64,000 nt of DNA from Apostichopus japonicus (taxonomy: Eukaryota > Echinodermata > Holothuroidea > Aspidochirotida > Stichopodidae), in NCBI RefSeq assembly GCF_037975245.1, contig NC_092580.1, positions 4,006,501 through 4,070,500 of the forward strand. The letters run 5' to 3'. Positions 13,101 to 28,100 of the stretch are shown piece by piece. Position 1 is the stretch's first letter; every line of letters starts with the position of its first letter. The position numbers and the translations under genes are program-made. The notes beneath the pieces were generated by a model. It did not search any database, was not told the origin of the DNA, and saw only the letters and a list, made by a program, of their open reading frames with translations.

Positions 13101-16100
13101 TTATCTGGCTTTACTAAATATATATTTAAAAGTTTCTAATTTGATAAATTTCAAATGTTAAGATTTGTACATGTGACCCAACCAAATTTCCCCAGAAAAT
13201 GAAGGTGGGGGAGGGGAATAATGGAGGTTAAGTAGACAATTAAATCACTCAATGTGGGAAATTGTTCCAAGGGTAGGGTAACAAAAGTTTGAACATGAGT
13301 GACCATTCTTTGTCATCCTAGCATATTTAGGGCAATATTGCTGATCTGATAGTGAGATATCATAACAAGTTAAGTCTGTCAGATCAAATATATCTTTTCA
13401 AATGAAGCTCGATATTAAAGCTATGGTTTTTTTTTATCCCAGTAAAGTATTGATATTATGTAATAATAAAGTCTTGTCATAGTGAAGTTCATAAGCTTGG
13501 CTAACTGAGTTAGGAAAGGAAAGAAGACAAAATATATAAGAATTTTTCCTTTCATTCTTATATAGTCATTACAATTTATAGGCAAAATTATCTGAGCAAA
13601 ATTGCTTTTTTTAAGGCATGAAATCATTGATAAGTTCGGTGGCAGGATCTTGTAGGGTGTCGTAACTGACTGACTGCAATCGGTATTTTGAGCAATACCA
13701 GATAGGTTTGGTAAAGTGTTATTGCCACTTGGCAACCAAAACACGATGTCTTAAAACCTTACCAAAATATGATACTTATAACTATAAATCTTTGGTACAG
13801 GTGACATGGGTGTACCTTTTCATATTCAGCAAAGCTAAATTTAACATCCATAACACAAAAACATCTGATCAGATGTGTAATATTGCCCCTTCATATTCAC
13901 CTGGTGTTTGTCATTACTGGGTCTCCAATTCATCCTGACATGCACAGATATATAAACCAAATTGCATTTGTATATTCACCATTAGTCTTTAAATTTGCAT
14001 TAAAGTTGGTTCGGAGAGAAGAAAAAAAAGTTTTTAACAGGCAGGAATCCGTTACAGCAGGATTTCAATTTCTGCGGACTTTGCAGTTGCTTGCATTCTT
14101 CAGTTATATCCAATACCCAAAAATTTCCCTTTTGACCAAAAATTGAAAAGGTTCTCTCTAGTTTTGGACATCTTACCTGCCAAACAGCAAATCTGGTAAA
14201 TTACTGGATTTTGTCCCATCTGGAATTTGTTTGATGTTAACCGCTTATTTTTGCAAGAATTCTTCCATTGGAATAATGGATGTTTTCTTGTTTATTTACT
14301 TTATTAGCATTTGGCAATGTTTTTGATTTATGGTACTGTTTCTGCTTCTCAATTTTATTGAAGCTGAAGGCAGACTTGAATTTAAATTATGTATGAATAT
14401 GGATGTTTTGGACGTAGGATCATGTAAAAAGAGCAAAAGATCAATTAATGACTCACTTTGTTATAAATGAGGCGTTTGGATCTCACAAGGAACCAGCTGA
14501 CATCCGCAAAGCCTCCCCACCCCTCAACTACCTACCCCCCACATGGTGTAAAGTGAGTGTAATATTTACTATATATCAACAGTATTAGAGCATCAAACTC
14601 TCATAATCATAGTTATGCTAACTTTTGATGTGTGTCAGGTTTCTTGTGGACACTATTTTAATGTTCTATATTCACAACGTTCTGTCCCTATGTCATATTT
14701 CAGTCTACCGGGGACGTCTTCGTACACTACTTTTCTCCAACTGGTTACCGACCAATCAAAAAGAACGTTGCATTTGTGATCGATGTCAGTGGATCCATGT
14801 ACGGTCTGAAGCTGGCCCAGACTAAAGAGGCCCTGATGACCATCCTGGACGAAGTTCGCATCACAGATACGTTCAACATTCTGCCGTTCTCTGATAATGT
14901 GGCCCAGTGGAGGATAGGACAGATGGTCCGAGCCACTCGAAGAGCGGTCCGTGATGCCAAGCAGTTTGTTGCTGGTTTGACTTCACTGAAAGGTAAGATG
15001 CAAAATCAAATGAATATATATTCCTTCAAATTGTACAAAATCCAGTCTTAATAGTTTGTAATGTAAATAAAATAACATGAAGAGTCAAATAACCAGATTT
15101 AATCTCGTCTTACAATGCTTCCCTAAATATGTAGCAGCAGTGGTAGTGCAAAATTGATGATGGAGAAGCTAAATTCATCTTGCACCCTGGCAAACATAAT
15201 TTCTAAATCTACCGATTGGTTGCATTGAATGTTACATGGTGTAGGTAGAAAAAAAATATACGTTTTTAATTATTGTCTGTTTTTCATTCCAGCGACTAAC
15301 ATCAACAGTGCCCTTCTCGAGGGACTCGATCTCCTGGAACAAACGGGATCCATGGAAGTCGACGAGAACGACCCCTCAATCTGCATTCTGTTTCTCCTGA
15401 CCGATGGCAAGCCCACCGGAGAAGTCACCAGCGTCAGACAGATCGAGAACAATTGCAAGAGAAAGAACAGAAACAGGTGCTCCATCGTCACCCTTGGATT
15501 TGGAGCCGATGTAGACTTCAACTTCCTGGCCCGTTTGGCCCTCCAGAATAAAGGCGTGGCTCGTAAGATCTACGCGGATGCGTCGGCTGCAGGCCAATTG
15601 ACGGGTGTCTACGATGAGGTGGCCACCCCTCTCTTGTACGACATATCGGTGGATTATCTCTCCAACGTCGATCCGTCTAGCGTCTCCAGCACCACCTTCC
15701 CGGCTTACTTTAACGGATCGGAGATTTCGATCACAGGCCGTCTGATCGATTCCACCTCACAGATCCTGCCGATCAGGATCAACGCCTACGGAGCCGACGG
15801 ACAATTCATCATCGAAGAAGACGTCAACCTTGGAGTGAGTCACCTTCTGATTTATGATTAAAAATATGGCTCGAGTCAGAATATAGTTTTGATATATCAT
15901 AGTCCAACCAAAAGATATAAAAATTTGAGTCGTACTTTTATTTCTATAGCTAAATCCTGTGTTCAAAATTTATACCTTTAGATATGCTAAATCTCGGGAA
16001 TGCTCCTTTGAGACAGAATCGATAATGACATCGGTTCCTCATTGCAGGCATTAATGTTAATGATAATCCATTGGATTGTAAATTCTAATGAATCAACCCA

Positions 16101-19100
16101 TAAAACACATTTGTTTAAAAATTAATATGACTGGCAGAGCAACCCATCCATGGGTGACATTCAACACCAATTGCCTTTGACAATCTTCTAATGTAAGGTA
16201 AACATGTCATTTCAGGTATTGAAAGTATGATGTTTCCCTATTGAGGTTTGTGTTGCATCATGAGGAGCTGATCTTATAGATTGTGTGCTAGACTATGTAG
16301 TCCAGCCACTTAAATTGATGTACGTGAGATGTTCAAAGGGTAATTTCTCAAAAATTAAAAGTGGCATTGATAAAAAATACAACTCGATATGTGGTTTAAA
16401 TGATCTCCAAGGTATCGAAATAAACTCTATTCCTGAAGTCATCCTTTAAATGGTTTAGATTGTTAATCACTAGTGTCTTTCCTACAAAAATATCCTTGAT
16501 TTCATCATCAGCACCTGGCAACTGTTCGGTTTTTGGTCTTCAAAAAGTTCACTCATTTTAAGTTTAGAAATCAGAGGAAGTCCATATTGCATTATGTCCT
16601 GGAAGCTGCTACTGTTGCCACCCATGTTCAATACTTTCAAGTTTGACTTAGTAAAGTGAAATAATAAACTACCTCACAGTTGGTATTAATCCCTCAACAT
16701 AACATATTTACATATTGCTGGAGTCACCGGGGCGACCTACAGTAACTTAATAAAATGCCTATTTTTCTGTTCCTCCCATAGCAACAATTCTCAAGCTCAC
16801 TGAGTGGCGGGGATGTGCCAGATGACTTCCCAGAGCGCACCTGGGCCTTCCTCACTCTCAGCGAGCTCTTCAAACGATTTGCACTGGCCGACGACGCCGA
16901 CGAACGCAGAGTGCTCATCGACAGGTCGTTGGAGTTGTCCGAAAGGTACAACCTCCTGACACCCCTCATGTCTTTGGCCCTCTTAGATTCAAACGGCAAC
17001 CGTGTCACGCTAGGGTCAGATCCCGATCCCCAGTCTGGTGGAAATCGCGGAGGTGGTAGATTGTCGTCTAACGGTGGGTCTGCCCCCCAGGGGTACGGTT
17101 GGAACATCGCTGGACCGTCCTTTGGTACCAGAGGTGACAGCGACACTTATGGAATCGGGGGCGCAGAGTGCACCAGTCCAGAGCCTACAATTCCATCTCT
17201 GCCCATGGAAGAGGTAAGGTTGCAGCAGCTGTGTTTCAACCTGATAACTCTGAAATTGTGCATGTATTCAAATGCACTTAGCATTTATGATTTGTAACTA
17301 TCATTATACTAAGAAAAATACATTTTTCAATTGTTTGTTTAAATTCTGAAATTGGCAAGCAGCATAGAAAGAACACATGTAGGTTTCAAAACCTTGCTGG
17401 TCAATTTTCATAAACATTTCATAGTATAAATCAAGTGTCATACCATTGTTGCTGCATTCATGACCAAAATTTTTTCACCCTTCAGAAGTTTATTCTTCAA
17501 GTCATGTTTCCAAGGTGCTTTTAGTCCCAAAATTTGGAATCTTTGGGTGTTTCAAATGTTGTTCAGTACTCGTTTTAACTTTGTCCCCAAAACTGGTGTA
17601 ACATGAATTCCATAGCTTAAAACAAACAAGCCAGAATTATAGTCAAGTTTAACGGAGAACACATGAAGATACGTCTATTCTTCACATTCCTCAATTTGGT
17701 TTATTAGAACTTTGAAATACGTGTTTCAAGCGTTGAATACCATCTGCAGGTTTTGCTCATGCATTGATGCCATAGTATTATGATGCCATCAATTAGTGGA
17801 CTATTGGTTGAAGATAGTTTAGTACACACTCCTATGACATTTATGAAGATGCAGTTGCCTCACATTGTCAATCTGTAACTAAATACATTTTCAAGATGCT
17901 GGAATACTCCTTACTAATTTTCTTTGAGTTTTATCCACCTGTTTGTATTAAATTTTGGTATGTTGTTTCCGTTTTGTGTACCGTTCGTCGGTACTTATTG
18001 GTCCTACACATATATATATGGAGTTTTGTTGTTTTTGTCGCCTGCACCATTCATCAATAACCCATTCCACTCTACATATTATACTGTCATTAACTCAATA
18101 AGGCTTTGTCCATGAAGTCTTACAACATTTATTGTCTTCATCCTTCTGTCGTCCTCTTCATCTCCCTCAGAGTTTCATTGATCTCTTCCGAATGCACATC
18201 TCGTCCAAGATATCGGAACGTTACGCCCAGACGGAGGTAGAGGCACACATTGCCAACAGGGGTACCCAACCAGAGCCCATGGAGTTCTCTTACCAAATAC
18301 CAAACGCAGCATTCATCTCAGATTTCTCAGTGTAAGTAGCATATAATCTCCCCCAAATTTGTGCTCCAGTTATGTATCCGTTCCTCACTTCTGACCTCCC
18401 TTACTGTTCCTCATCCCCCACCCCCCCCCCCACCACTCACCTACTCATTCCCTTCATCTCCTAGAGGGCAATTGGTAACAGGCCACATATTTGTAAATCA
18501 AATCCTTAATCTGCCAATCTACCAATTGGCAGCATTAAACTCGATTTCTGATCGTAAATAACTTACCATCTTGCTTCAATTTAATAAATCCTTTCCTCTC
18601 TCCTATACTCCATCCACGACTCACAGATCCCTTTATATCATCTATGCTCAGGAGGGCTTTTGTTATGTTCCCATGCTTGTAGTTGAATATAACATGAAAC
18701 ACATAGCATTAAGGGTGATTAAGGTGTAGGTTAATTTTTGCATGGTATTGAATTCCTTACAAGTTTCCTCAGAATAGCAATCTTGAGGTCTTGCAACTAA
18801 GCCACCACCACATATTAAAAATATATAAATATATTATAAATGACCTCTGTACATATAAATATAGCTTTCTCCCTCCCAACATTTTACCACTCTCTCAAAT
18901 GTTGAAGGAAGTGAAAGCTGAACCCACAGCCCCCTCCTCCTCCCCTTCCCCCCTCCCATCATCCCAACCACCCAAGACACAGAAATGGTCCTTTTTGTTT
19001 GAGCTCTTCTTGTTTCTATATAAAGTACACTTCTTTGCACTGTTACTGTCTCCAAGTTACAATAGTTATATTTTTGTGGCATTTCTCTTTGCAGTCGTAT

Positions 19101-22100
19101 TGACGGAGTGGAATACAGAGGTGTGGTCCAGGACAGGCGTGACTCCAGGTGGAATAGCGCCTTTGCCAGAAGTCAGAGTGGGAACACCATTGGCCTTCAG
19201 ACTCGAAGGTACTACAGTGACTAGATGCGTCAGATACCTCAAATATTAGGTGTTTTGGTGTAATAATAATATAATAATAATTTATTCTTATATAGCACTT
19301 TACATCAAAGAATGATCTCAATGCACTTCACAAAATCACATAAAATATTACAATTTAAAATTATTACAGCTTAAAAATATTACAGCCTAAAAATATTGCA
19401 TCCTAAAAATTACAAAAATAAATATATACACAATAATTATTAAAGCAATAAAATTCAGAAATTAAAGACGAAAGCAATTAAATATGACAGCATACAATAA
19501 AACTAAAATATTAAACTATTACAGCCGAAAATTAGTAACAATAAGACTATCAAAATATACATAGAAAATAAATTTTGATATACAATAATCACTACACACT
19601 TGACATTTGATATAATAAATAATGTTATGAATCATTCATCATCACTGCGCAAATGTATTTATGAAGTAAAACTGACACTGAACACATTTAACAGTTCACA
19701 GACATGATAAATTGACGTCTGTTTTTAATGTTATCCTGACCTGAAAGCGAAGCATAACACAATTGAGTTTTTTCTTGATTGTTGGATAAAATGTGACAGG
19801 TCAGAGGTACTTTCAGGAAGTTGAACCAACATCAGTCTCACAAAAATTTTGTTCAAAGTGCACAGAGTAAGAACACAAACGTCTCATTGACACAACAAGT
19901 GTTTGTCAGTATTATTAGCCATATTTGATTTGAAATACAAAAATAGGTCACGGATGTAACAGTTATGGTTGTTTACTCTTCTGTTATTCAGGGATCCATC
20001 CAAGAATATGCTGTACCTGCGAATTCCCAGCTCCCAGCCCGGCCAGACTGTGATCTTTAAGCTTGTGTATGATGAACTGCTTCAGAGGTCACAGAACCAG
20101 TATCGCCATGCAGTTAATATTTGGCCGGGAGAGGTAATGACATTTAAAACAAAGAAAGAAGTAAATCTTCGATGCAAATATATGTCACTTTTGTAAAGAC
20201 ATGGTATGAGAAAGAAAGGACAGACAATTAAAAGAAGGTTGGATTATTTTCAAATTAGGACAGTGTCGCTCGGTGGTCACTTCACTCTAAATGCTTTTCC
20301 TGTAATGTAATATTACAACATCAATTTGATTTGGCCCAATGGTTTGGGATGCTAAAAATTTGCTACAATTCATTTACAAAAGTGCTTTCCTGTAGATTTT
20401 GAAGAGTATGTCAAGTACAAGCCCATAAAATTTCTGTTTATAAAAAAAATACAAACGTTTTGAAGGTAGAGGTAATGTAAGTTGATGCTTGTTACGATAT
20501 AAATCATTCTTTGAAATGTTGACCTATGACCTATCACTAGTTCATCCAAGATCTCAGGTAGAAATGCAGGATGCAGTAATAGCAAAGAAAGAGCTTCATG
20601 TTTGCATGTGATGAACTTTAGAATGATAAACTTTGACCTTTGAACCTATGACTAGATTGTGGAGGATCTGACGGTGGACATGTACGTGACTGAACCTCAA
20701 GGTATCAGTGAGATCCAGACCCAGTATGAGGGGAGGAACTCCATCTCCCCCCAGAGTATCGACGCGGACATCAATCGACCAGGAAACAACAGGGCCCAGG
20801 TCAGCTATAATCCAACAGAGGATGAGCAGCTGAATTTTAGCCCCTTGGGATTAGCAGGGGACATCGTCTTGACCTATGATGTGGAACACGACCGAGCTGG
20901 AAGTCATACTCAGGTGCGGTATTATTAATCAAAGTTTTTTTTTTTTTTTTATCGAAGAAATTGACGAGGTATACAACAAAAATTGTTGAATACAACAAAT
21001 GAGACAGAGAGAGATATAGACACTTGGAAAACTGGATAAGGCTTTAAATGTGAAAACAATGAACCATTTAATTACAAAAGATCAAATTTTGACAGCCAAT
21101 TTTGTAAACATGGATATTACTTGGTTCCCTAGATCTGTTTTCTATATGATAATTTTCTTTCTGTTTGCTACCTTTGTTTCTTGCAGGCCCAAGATGGCTA
21201 TTTTGTCCACTTCTTCTCTCCCGCAAACATCCCTCAAGCCCCCAAGCACATCGTGTTTGTGATCGACGTCAGCGCCTCCATGTATGGGATCAAACTACGA
21301 CAGGTGAAAGATTCCCTGAAGATTATTCTCGACGACCTGGCGGCAAACGATCGATTCAACATCATCACGTTTTCAGATGACGTTGAGTTTTGGAGGGACA
21401 CAAGACTCGTCCCTGCTACCCTCACCAACATCAGATCTGCGAAGGCATTCGTGGAGAGCCTGACAGATCTGGATGGTGAGTGGATAAACCAAAAATATTC
21501 AATATTCAATTTTCAATATTCTCAATACCGAAAGAAATAAGAAGGGAAGTAGTCGTAAAAATAACAAGAAAATGAACTGTAGCTGTAGACACTGTAGAAA
21601 ATTATGCCTAGTTCTCTCCTAATTATAATTCATGATTTGTTTTTCTCTAACTCACACACTCTAAGTCACACATCAAAAATTGCTTTCCACCTCAAAATTG
21701 GTTTACTTGGAAACTAGATCTTGAATTATTTTGATCAATAAACATTAACAGCATCAAACTCTTGGCAACTATCAAACATTGTCAAATATTGGAAGTCACA
21801 AATGGTTACATTTTTGTTGTTGTTTTGTTTTCTCGCAGAGACTAATTTGAATGATGCTCTTCTTGCTGCTGATAGGCTGTTGGACACCGAATCGAGATTA
21901 GTCCCCCAGAGAGATGAAGTCCTCTCTTTGATGATTTTGTTAACAGATGGCAAACCATCTCAAGGAGTTGTAGACAAAACCCAAATCTTGCAGAATGTTA
22001 GGTTTGTGTAAATTATTGACCATTACAACCTCTGTTATTTTTTTTTTTGTCTTCTATGGAATCCTTTCTCTATTATTAAATTCTTCATTTCTTGGGTATA

Positions 22101-25100
22101 TGCCATCTGTATATGACAGTGGATTGATGAATAATTTCTATTTTTGAATAGGGCAAACTTTTTCCCAACTTTAACATTGCAATGTTGGTAATATTCAAAG
22201 CATCAGTAGTTTTAATTTTCCTTTTATGTTTTCAGCCTATCCATTCTTTTTTATTTTTTTGGCTTTCCTCTTAATCTCTGTTTTTTTTTTCCTTCTCTCT
22301 TTCTTTAGAGAAGCAATCGCAGGAGAACACTTCCTCTACACCCTGGGCTATGGCCAAGATGTGGACTTTGACCTCCTTATACAACTGGCCCTCCAGAACA
22401 ACGGCTTTGCCCGTAAGATTTACGAGACGGGCGCCGTAAACAGAGAACTGAGGGACGTATACTTTGAAGTCTCGCGGCCATTACTATTCGATATCATCAT
22501 GGAATACGAAGAAGGGATCCTACAGGACGACACTCTGACACGGCACCAATTTCCTATTTATTTCTCCGGATCGGAATTGGTGGTGGCCTCTAAGGTGTCG
22601 CCTACGACAACGGCCACAAGATTACAAGGTACTGTGGAGGCTAACACTGATACCGGTGAACTAAGCAGGACCACGACTACAGATCTCACCGTAAGTGTAC
22701 ATGTGTGTCCGTCGGAAAAAACCAGGGGTCCAACTTGTGACAGTCTCGGTGTCCTTGTCACACTCAGAATCATGCAGGCCTATTTTAGTAATTGTCGCAC
22801 AATTTGATATAAATCGACAAGGCAAAGGACATGTTTTCCTTGTAGAGTGGGTTTACTAAACTGAACTGGATTGATTTAGTTCCACATTGACAATGAAATG
22901 AAACTACCTATATTTAAAATATTTATGAGAAATTTTGGTGGGTTGAAAAAATGAACAGTAAATCAATGGTGCAAGACCTTTACATATAAATTGTCAAATT
23001 CACGGTAGATATTTAAAAAAGAATGAAACCATTACAGATATGTTCATAAAAAACAGTACTTTATGACACATATCCTGTGATCAACTTCATTTAACACTGA
23101 ACTAATAGCTACATACTCTGCTGTATTAAGTACATAAAGACGGAAATGTTTAAACGTTGCCATGACAATTTGCAAACAAAATTCTATTTGCACAAATCAC
23201 ATTTTGTTTTCGCTCCAGTCAACGCACAGAGATCTGCAACGTACCACTGCCGTGCAAAATGTGGTCGAGAAGATCTGGGCGGTGAAGACCCTGGAGGCTT
23301 TGATCGATGAATATTCAGTGACTCAAAACGAAGAACGAAAGAGAGCCATCGCAGACGCAGTCGTCGAGATTGCCCAGGCGTACAACTTGGAGACTCCCCT
23401 GACTCCCCTCGCTCTCTATGACCCGACGACCGGGTCACTCTTGACCGGGTTGACAAGAGACCCAGTCCCACTTCCAACGGTCAGCCACGCAGAGAGCAGT
23501 CTTTCGAGGATGGGCGACGCCATCAAATACGATCCACTGCGTAAGAGAAAATTTACTTAAAATTCCTTTAAGAGGCTGGAACTACTATTGGTAGTTGGTT
23601 ATAAGTAGAGTGATTATAACCATGTGATTGCTTTTCAGTATGAAAATAAATTTGTGAATTTAGTAGTCAATTTATGTATCTAGCAGAAGAGCACACAATT
23701 ATCGGGTTAGTCAATATTAAAAAGTGTATATTAACCATTAAAGGGGGTATTGATTTCATTTAATCTCCTCAAGGAGACTTCAATGTTAAACTCGTTCAGA
23801 AACAAACGATTCATGGAACTGCTGCGATGAACTTTGACAAGACTTAAAAATAAATTGAGCAGTCAGTTTTATCCAAGAAAAGTTAGTACTGCTTATATGC
23901 TGTGTACTACCAATGTAAAGTTGGAAACAAAAAACTCATTACATGGTGTTTTTATTGTTCAGTATCCTCACTGTTGAAAAAGTAAGCTCTATGCTACTAC
24001 GCTTGGTTGAGAAATGTATCAGCAAACTGAATGGAGAATTATTGTGCATCATATAGCATATTAACAGACCACTGGGTACTTCTACACTTACAAGCATCTT
24101 TCCAATTTCTTCACAGCATCCTCACACTCACCACAGAGGCCTAATACACCAGACACTCCACCCGGTATTGATAGCTCTGTAAGTCATCTCGCCATTTCTG
24201 ACTTTAAAAGTAAAAAATTATAGCCATCAGTTATAGCGTGCTGAAAACTGCTATTTAACGGTTTCATAAGCACAAACAGATAGATATATTGCCTAAGTTA
24301 AACCGAGGAGCTTATTCTACTGTTGGCCTGGTTTATATAAGCTTATTATGGTTTCATGTGTTTCTTTAATAATGTTCTCCACTTGACAACCACCCAATGT
24401 ATCTTACCTCTGGTTTCACAAGCTCTTTAAGTCTTTTGAACTTTTAAGTTATATTGTCTTTTTTTCCTGTTCTGTTCTTGATGTAGTCTGGCATCATCAT
24501 TGATCGTCTGCATGCTATATCACTGCTGGCTTTGAGGTTTGCATCCACCAGGATCGAACAAGAGATGGTGAACCAAGCCTCCCGTGCTGGACAAGCCGTC
24601 TTCAAACAGAAGATTCCTGCCAATGCCTTCATCACAGGCATCTCCATGTAAGTTACCACTTTAAAAGAACATGTTCAAAGCCCGTTGTCAATTATTATTA
24701 TTTTTTGTGTGTACAGTTTTCCAAGTATAGCCAAACAAAGGATGTCAGTTAAAACTTGTTAAAGTAAGTTTCAGTTGGTTCCTTAAGAATTTCTCAGTAA
24801 TATAGTGACAGGATGATCTTTAATCTCGAAAACCTCAAATGTGTTTACGATATCACAGCTACTTCATTTCAAAACAGAACATGTAGTACTCCATTTTGCA
24901 GTTGAAAATTATTCTGTGTCCGGGAAATCTTGATGTATGAGCTCTTTGCTCCACATGCATCCTTACCCTGATTATTACCTTCTATATACAATGACCTGCG
25001 TCCAGGAATTCAGAGATGGAGGGCATCAACAATTTAACGAGGGGCACGAGGGGGAACTTGTGAAGTTTCGTACATATGATGATGGCACAGATGGAGGTCA

Positions 25101-28100
25101 CAGTAAATATGGAGAGAAAGGGGAGGTGGGGAGGGGTAGGCAATTTATTCCTGTGTCCCAGCTTTGCTATATTTACATGCAGGGAAAACAAATTTATCGA
25201 GTTCATTGTTCCTCTTCCACCTCCCACCACTTGAGAAAGGAAAAATAATGTGTTGGTACTTTTCCTAGCCCTGTTTACTTGCTGCTAAGAATTAGGTCTA
25301 GACAAGTTATTTCTAAGATGTTAGGGTCATAGTATGCCCCCTATGCAAACCCAATCTTATTTAACATTCGTCGGTCTTCTTTTAAGAATGGTGGACGGCA
25401 AAGAATATGACGGCCAGGTTGAAGACTTGCTAGCCACGGAGGATTTGAATCTTGGCAGTCTGGAGATAGGCCAAAGTGGTGGCATAGTCACACCTCTGTA
25501 AGTTACTATCAATTGAAAAAACACCGCATTTACATTGTAAGCAGTGGTATAGTCACACCATAAGTTATTAAATTGAACACATCATATTTATCGTGAAGTT
25601 TCTAGAAGACCTATGGATTTGTGCAACAGGGTTACAAGATCTTTTCCGGTATCTTAAAGTTGTTTATCAAGAAGCAATTCAACCTACGTAATTGTTCCTG
25701 CACTTGTGGAGGTTTTAAAAGGAATTTGCAATCATCGCTTTTGAGGTTTAGGGACTTTTCATGACAATTTCTGCTAAGTAGTTTACTGTCAAAACTCTGC
25801 TGAGAAGACTTCTTTAAACTGATTTGATTGATATATTCTTTTTTAAAAAGTGGAACTTTGAGTGACCTGTACATTTGTAGATGATACTTGAATCGATTTT
25901 ACCTTATTTGCTATTTTTAATAGGCTTTGGTTTGAAAGGATTGGGCATCAGATCCCAATATTCCAGGATCTGGATAACAACTGATTTGGATAATCCAAGT
26001 TTTACAGTAACTAGATCATTTGAGAATGTTTTCTCTCCCCTCCCCCTCCCCTCCCCTCCCCTTCCCCTCCCCCTTCCCCTCCCCTTCCCCTCCCCTTCCC
26101 CTTCCCATTTAAAATGTAGCCAGTAACAAAGGAGATAGGCCAAAGTGGTGGCATAGTCACACCTCTGTAAGTTCCTATCAATTGAAAAAACACCGCATTT
26201 ACATTGTAAGCAGTGGTATAGTCACACCATAAGTTATTAAATTGAACACATCATATTTATCGTGAAGTTTCTAGAAGACCTATGGATTTGTGCAACAGGG
26301 TTACAAGATCTTTTCCGGTATCTTAAAGTTGTTTATCAAGAAGCAATTCAACCTACGTAATTGTTCCTGCACTTGTGGAGGTTTTAAAAGGAATTTGCAA
26401 TCATCGCTTTTGAGGTTTAGGGACTTTTCATGACAATTTCTGCTAAGTAGTTTACTGTCAAAACTCTGCTGAGAAGACTTCTTTAAACTGATTTGATTGA
26501 TATATTCTTTTTTAAAAAGTGGAACTTTGAGTGACCTGTACATTTGTAGATGATACTTGAATCGATTTTACCTTATTTGCTATTTTTAATAGGCTTTGGT
26601 TTGAAAGGATTGGGCATCAGATCCCAATATTCCAGGATCTGGATAACAACTGATTTGGATAATCCAAGTTTTACAGTAACTAGATCATTTGAGAATGTTT
26701 TCTCTCCCCTCCCCCTCCCCTCCCCTCCCCTTCCCCTCCCCCTTCCCCTCCCCTTCCCCTCCCCTTCCCCTCCCCTTCCCCTTCCCATTTAAAATGTAGC
26801 CAGCTGCTCCTTGCTGATGAAAATAACAATGTTTGGCAAGTATCTCGTCCTGCAGAGTATGCCTAGAAAGTGTGAATTGTTTGAAAATGAAGTATAATAA
26901 TGACTTTACGGTGGTTTTGTAAATAGGTTCCCTTGTTCCACTAATAATGCTGTGCTGAAGTATTTTTAGCATGGCAGGCAGAAGTTATGTGTGCAACCTC
27001 ATACAGGCGTCTTCAGAGGGCTTTCAAAAAAAAATTCCCAAAGAGAGACGGAGAGACCTTTCATAGCACATCACACATTATTTGTTGTAGTTATATCTAT
27101 ATATATATATATATCTATATAATATCCTACTTCTTTTCCGTCCCCAGGGACCATGAGAGCAAAATGGTGATACTTTCGATACCCCTCCAACCCGACCAGA
27201 GGGCGCAGTTCAATCTCGACTACCAGATGTTGATTCCGCGTCGGCGAGGAAATTACGAGCACAAGGTGTCTCTGTTTCCAGAACAGGTGAGTTTTGAGGT
27301 ACCTCGAGGTCATCTCTTATGGATGTCCTGAGAAGTTGTGACCAATAAAAGGTAGAGAATGACACAAGTTTGTGAAAATCTAAATTCTGTAAAGCCTTTC
27401 TAATATTTGAAGATAGAGTGTTTCTTTGTAATATGTATTATGTATTAACTTACATGTACTTGCTGTTGCAAATCTGACTACAGTCTCAAAAGGGACTCTT
27501 GCATGGAAGCTTACAAATGCCATAATAAAATTTAGTACAGTGTACTAAATTATTAGGTATGCATTTGAATAGGATCACTTCCATCATGGAGGACTGAGAT
27601 GAGACCTGGAACTCAATGGATTGCCCTCTTGTTTAGCTCGTAGTTGTCTACCTTTTGTCATTGTAAAGCACTTTAGATCCTTGCTCTTCTGAAGTTGTTT
27701 GTACCATCATCATCGTGGTCATCTTCATCATCATTATTATTATCGTAATGTGATATGTTATTGAATTACTATGATAAAGAATTTGTTGATTGAATGTCTA
27801 ATTACTTGATCATTCCATCTCTTTTTCCCATATTTTTTATCAATCCACGCCTTTATTCGTATCCTAGATTGTGGACGATATTCTGGTGGATACGGCCATC
27901 GTGGAACCTCAGGGTATAGCCGTGGCCAGTGCTTACTTGAACGATAAGGCACTGGATGGAAATCCCCAAGACCTGAGCTACCTGATTGATCAATCGAGTA
28001 ATAGGCGATGGCAGGTCCAGTACAGGCCGAGCACCCGTCGTCAGTTGGCACTGAGCAGTGACGGAATCGCTGGAGACTTTGTGCTGCGTTACGATACCGT

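Larger units (their letters stand above)
4135..17213 (+). other. Heavy-chain module 1 (VIT + vWA + helical region)
   Basis: Exons 1-8 encode residues 1-668 of the visible protein. VIT: exons 4135-4298, 5732-5839 and 6151-6289, with the family signature IVDDQVYTGEAE. Linker: 6964-7105 (starts TVQDFMITASVVEPQGIS) and 8778-8965 (ends GDFILRYDVRHSYD). vWA: 14704-14992 and 15293-15834. The metal-ion site FVIDVSGSMYG begins near residue 271 and LLTDGKPTGE holds the second acidic site. The strand PAYFNGSEISITG follows. The last exon, 16782-17213, has the helical motif ERTWAFLTLSELF and then a Gly/Ser/Asn-rich tail. The linker is about 23 residues longer than in modules 2 and 3 and is split by an intron they lack. 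The vWA 3' part is one 542-bp exon here but two exons in the other modules. Confidence 0.85.

Noticed and set aside
17214-17297. Stop after intron read-through as the true end of module 1
   Set aside because: A strong donor gtaagg and an in-phase VIT exon downstream favour splicing; kept only as a possible alternative 3' end.
25632-26792. Two pairs of identical 80-residue frames as duplicated genes
   Set aside because: They are by-products of the 669-bp intronic duplication and its C-rich tract.
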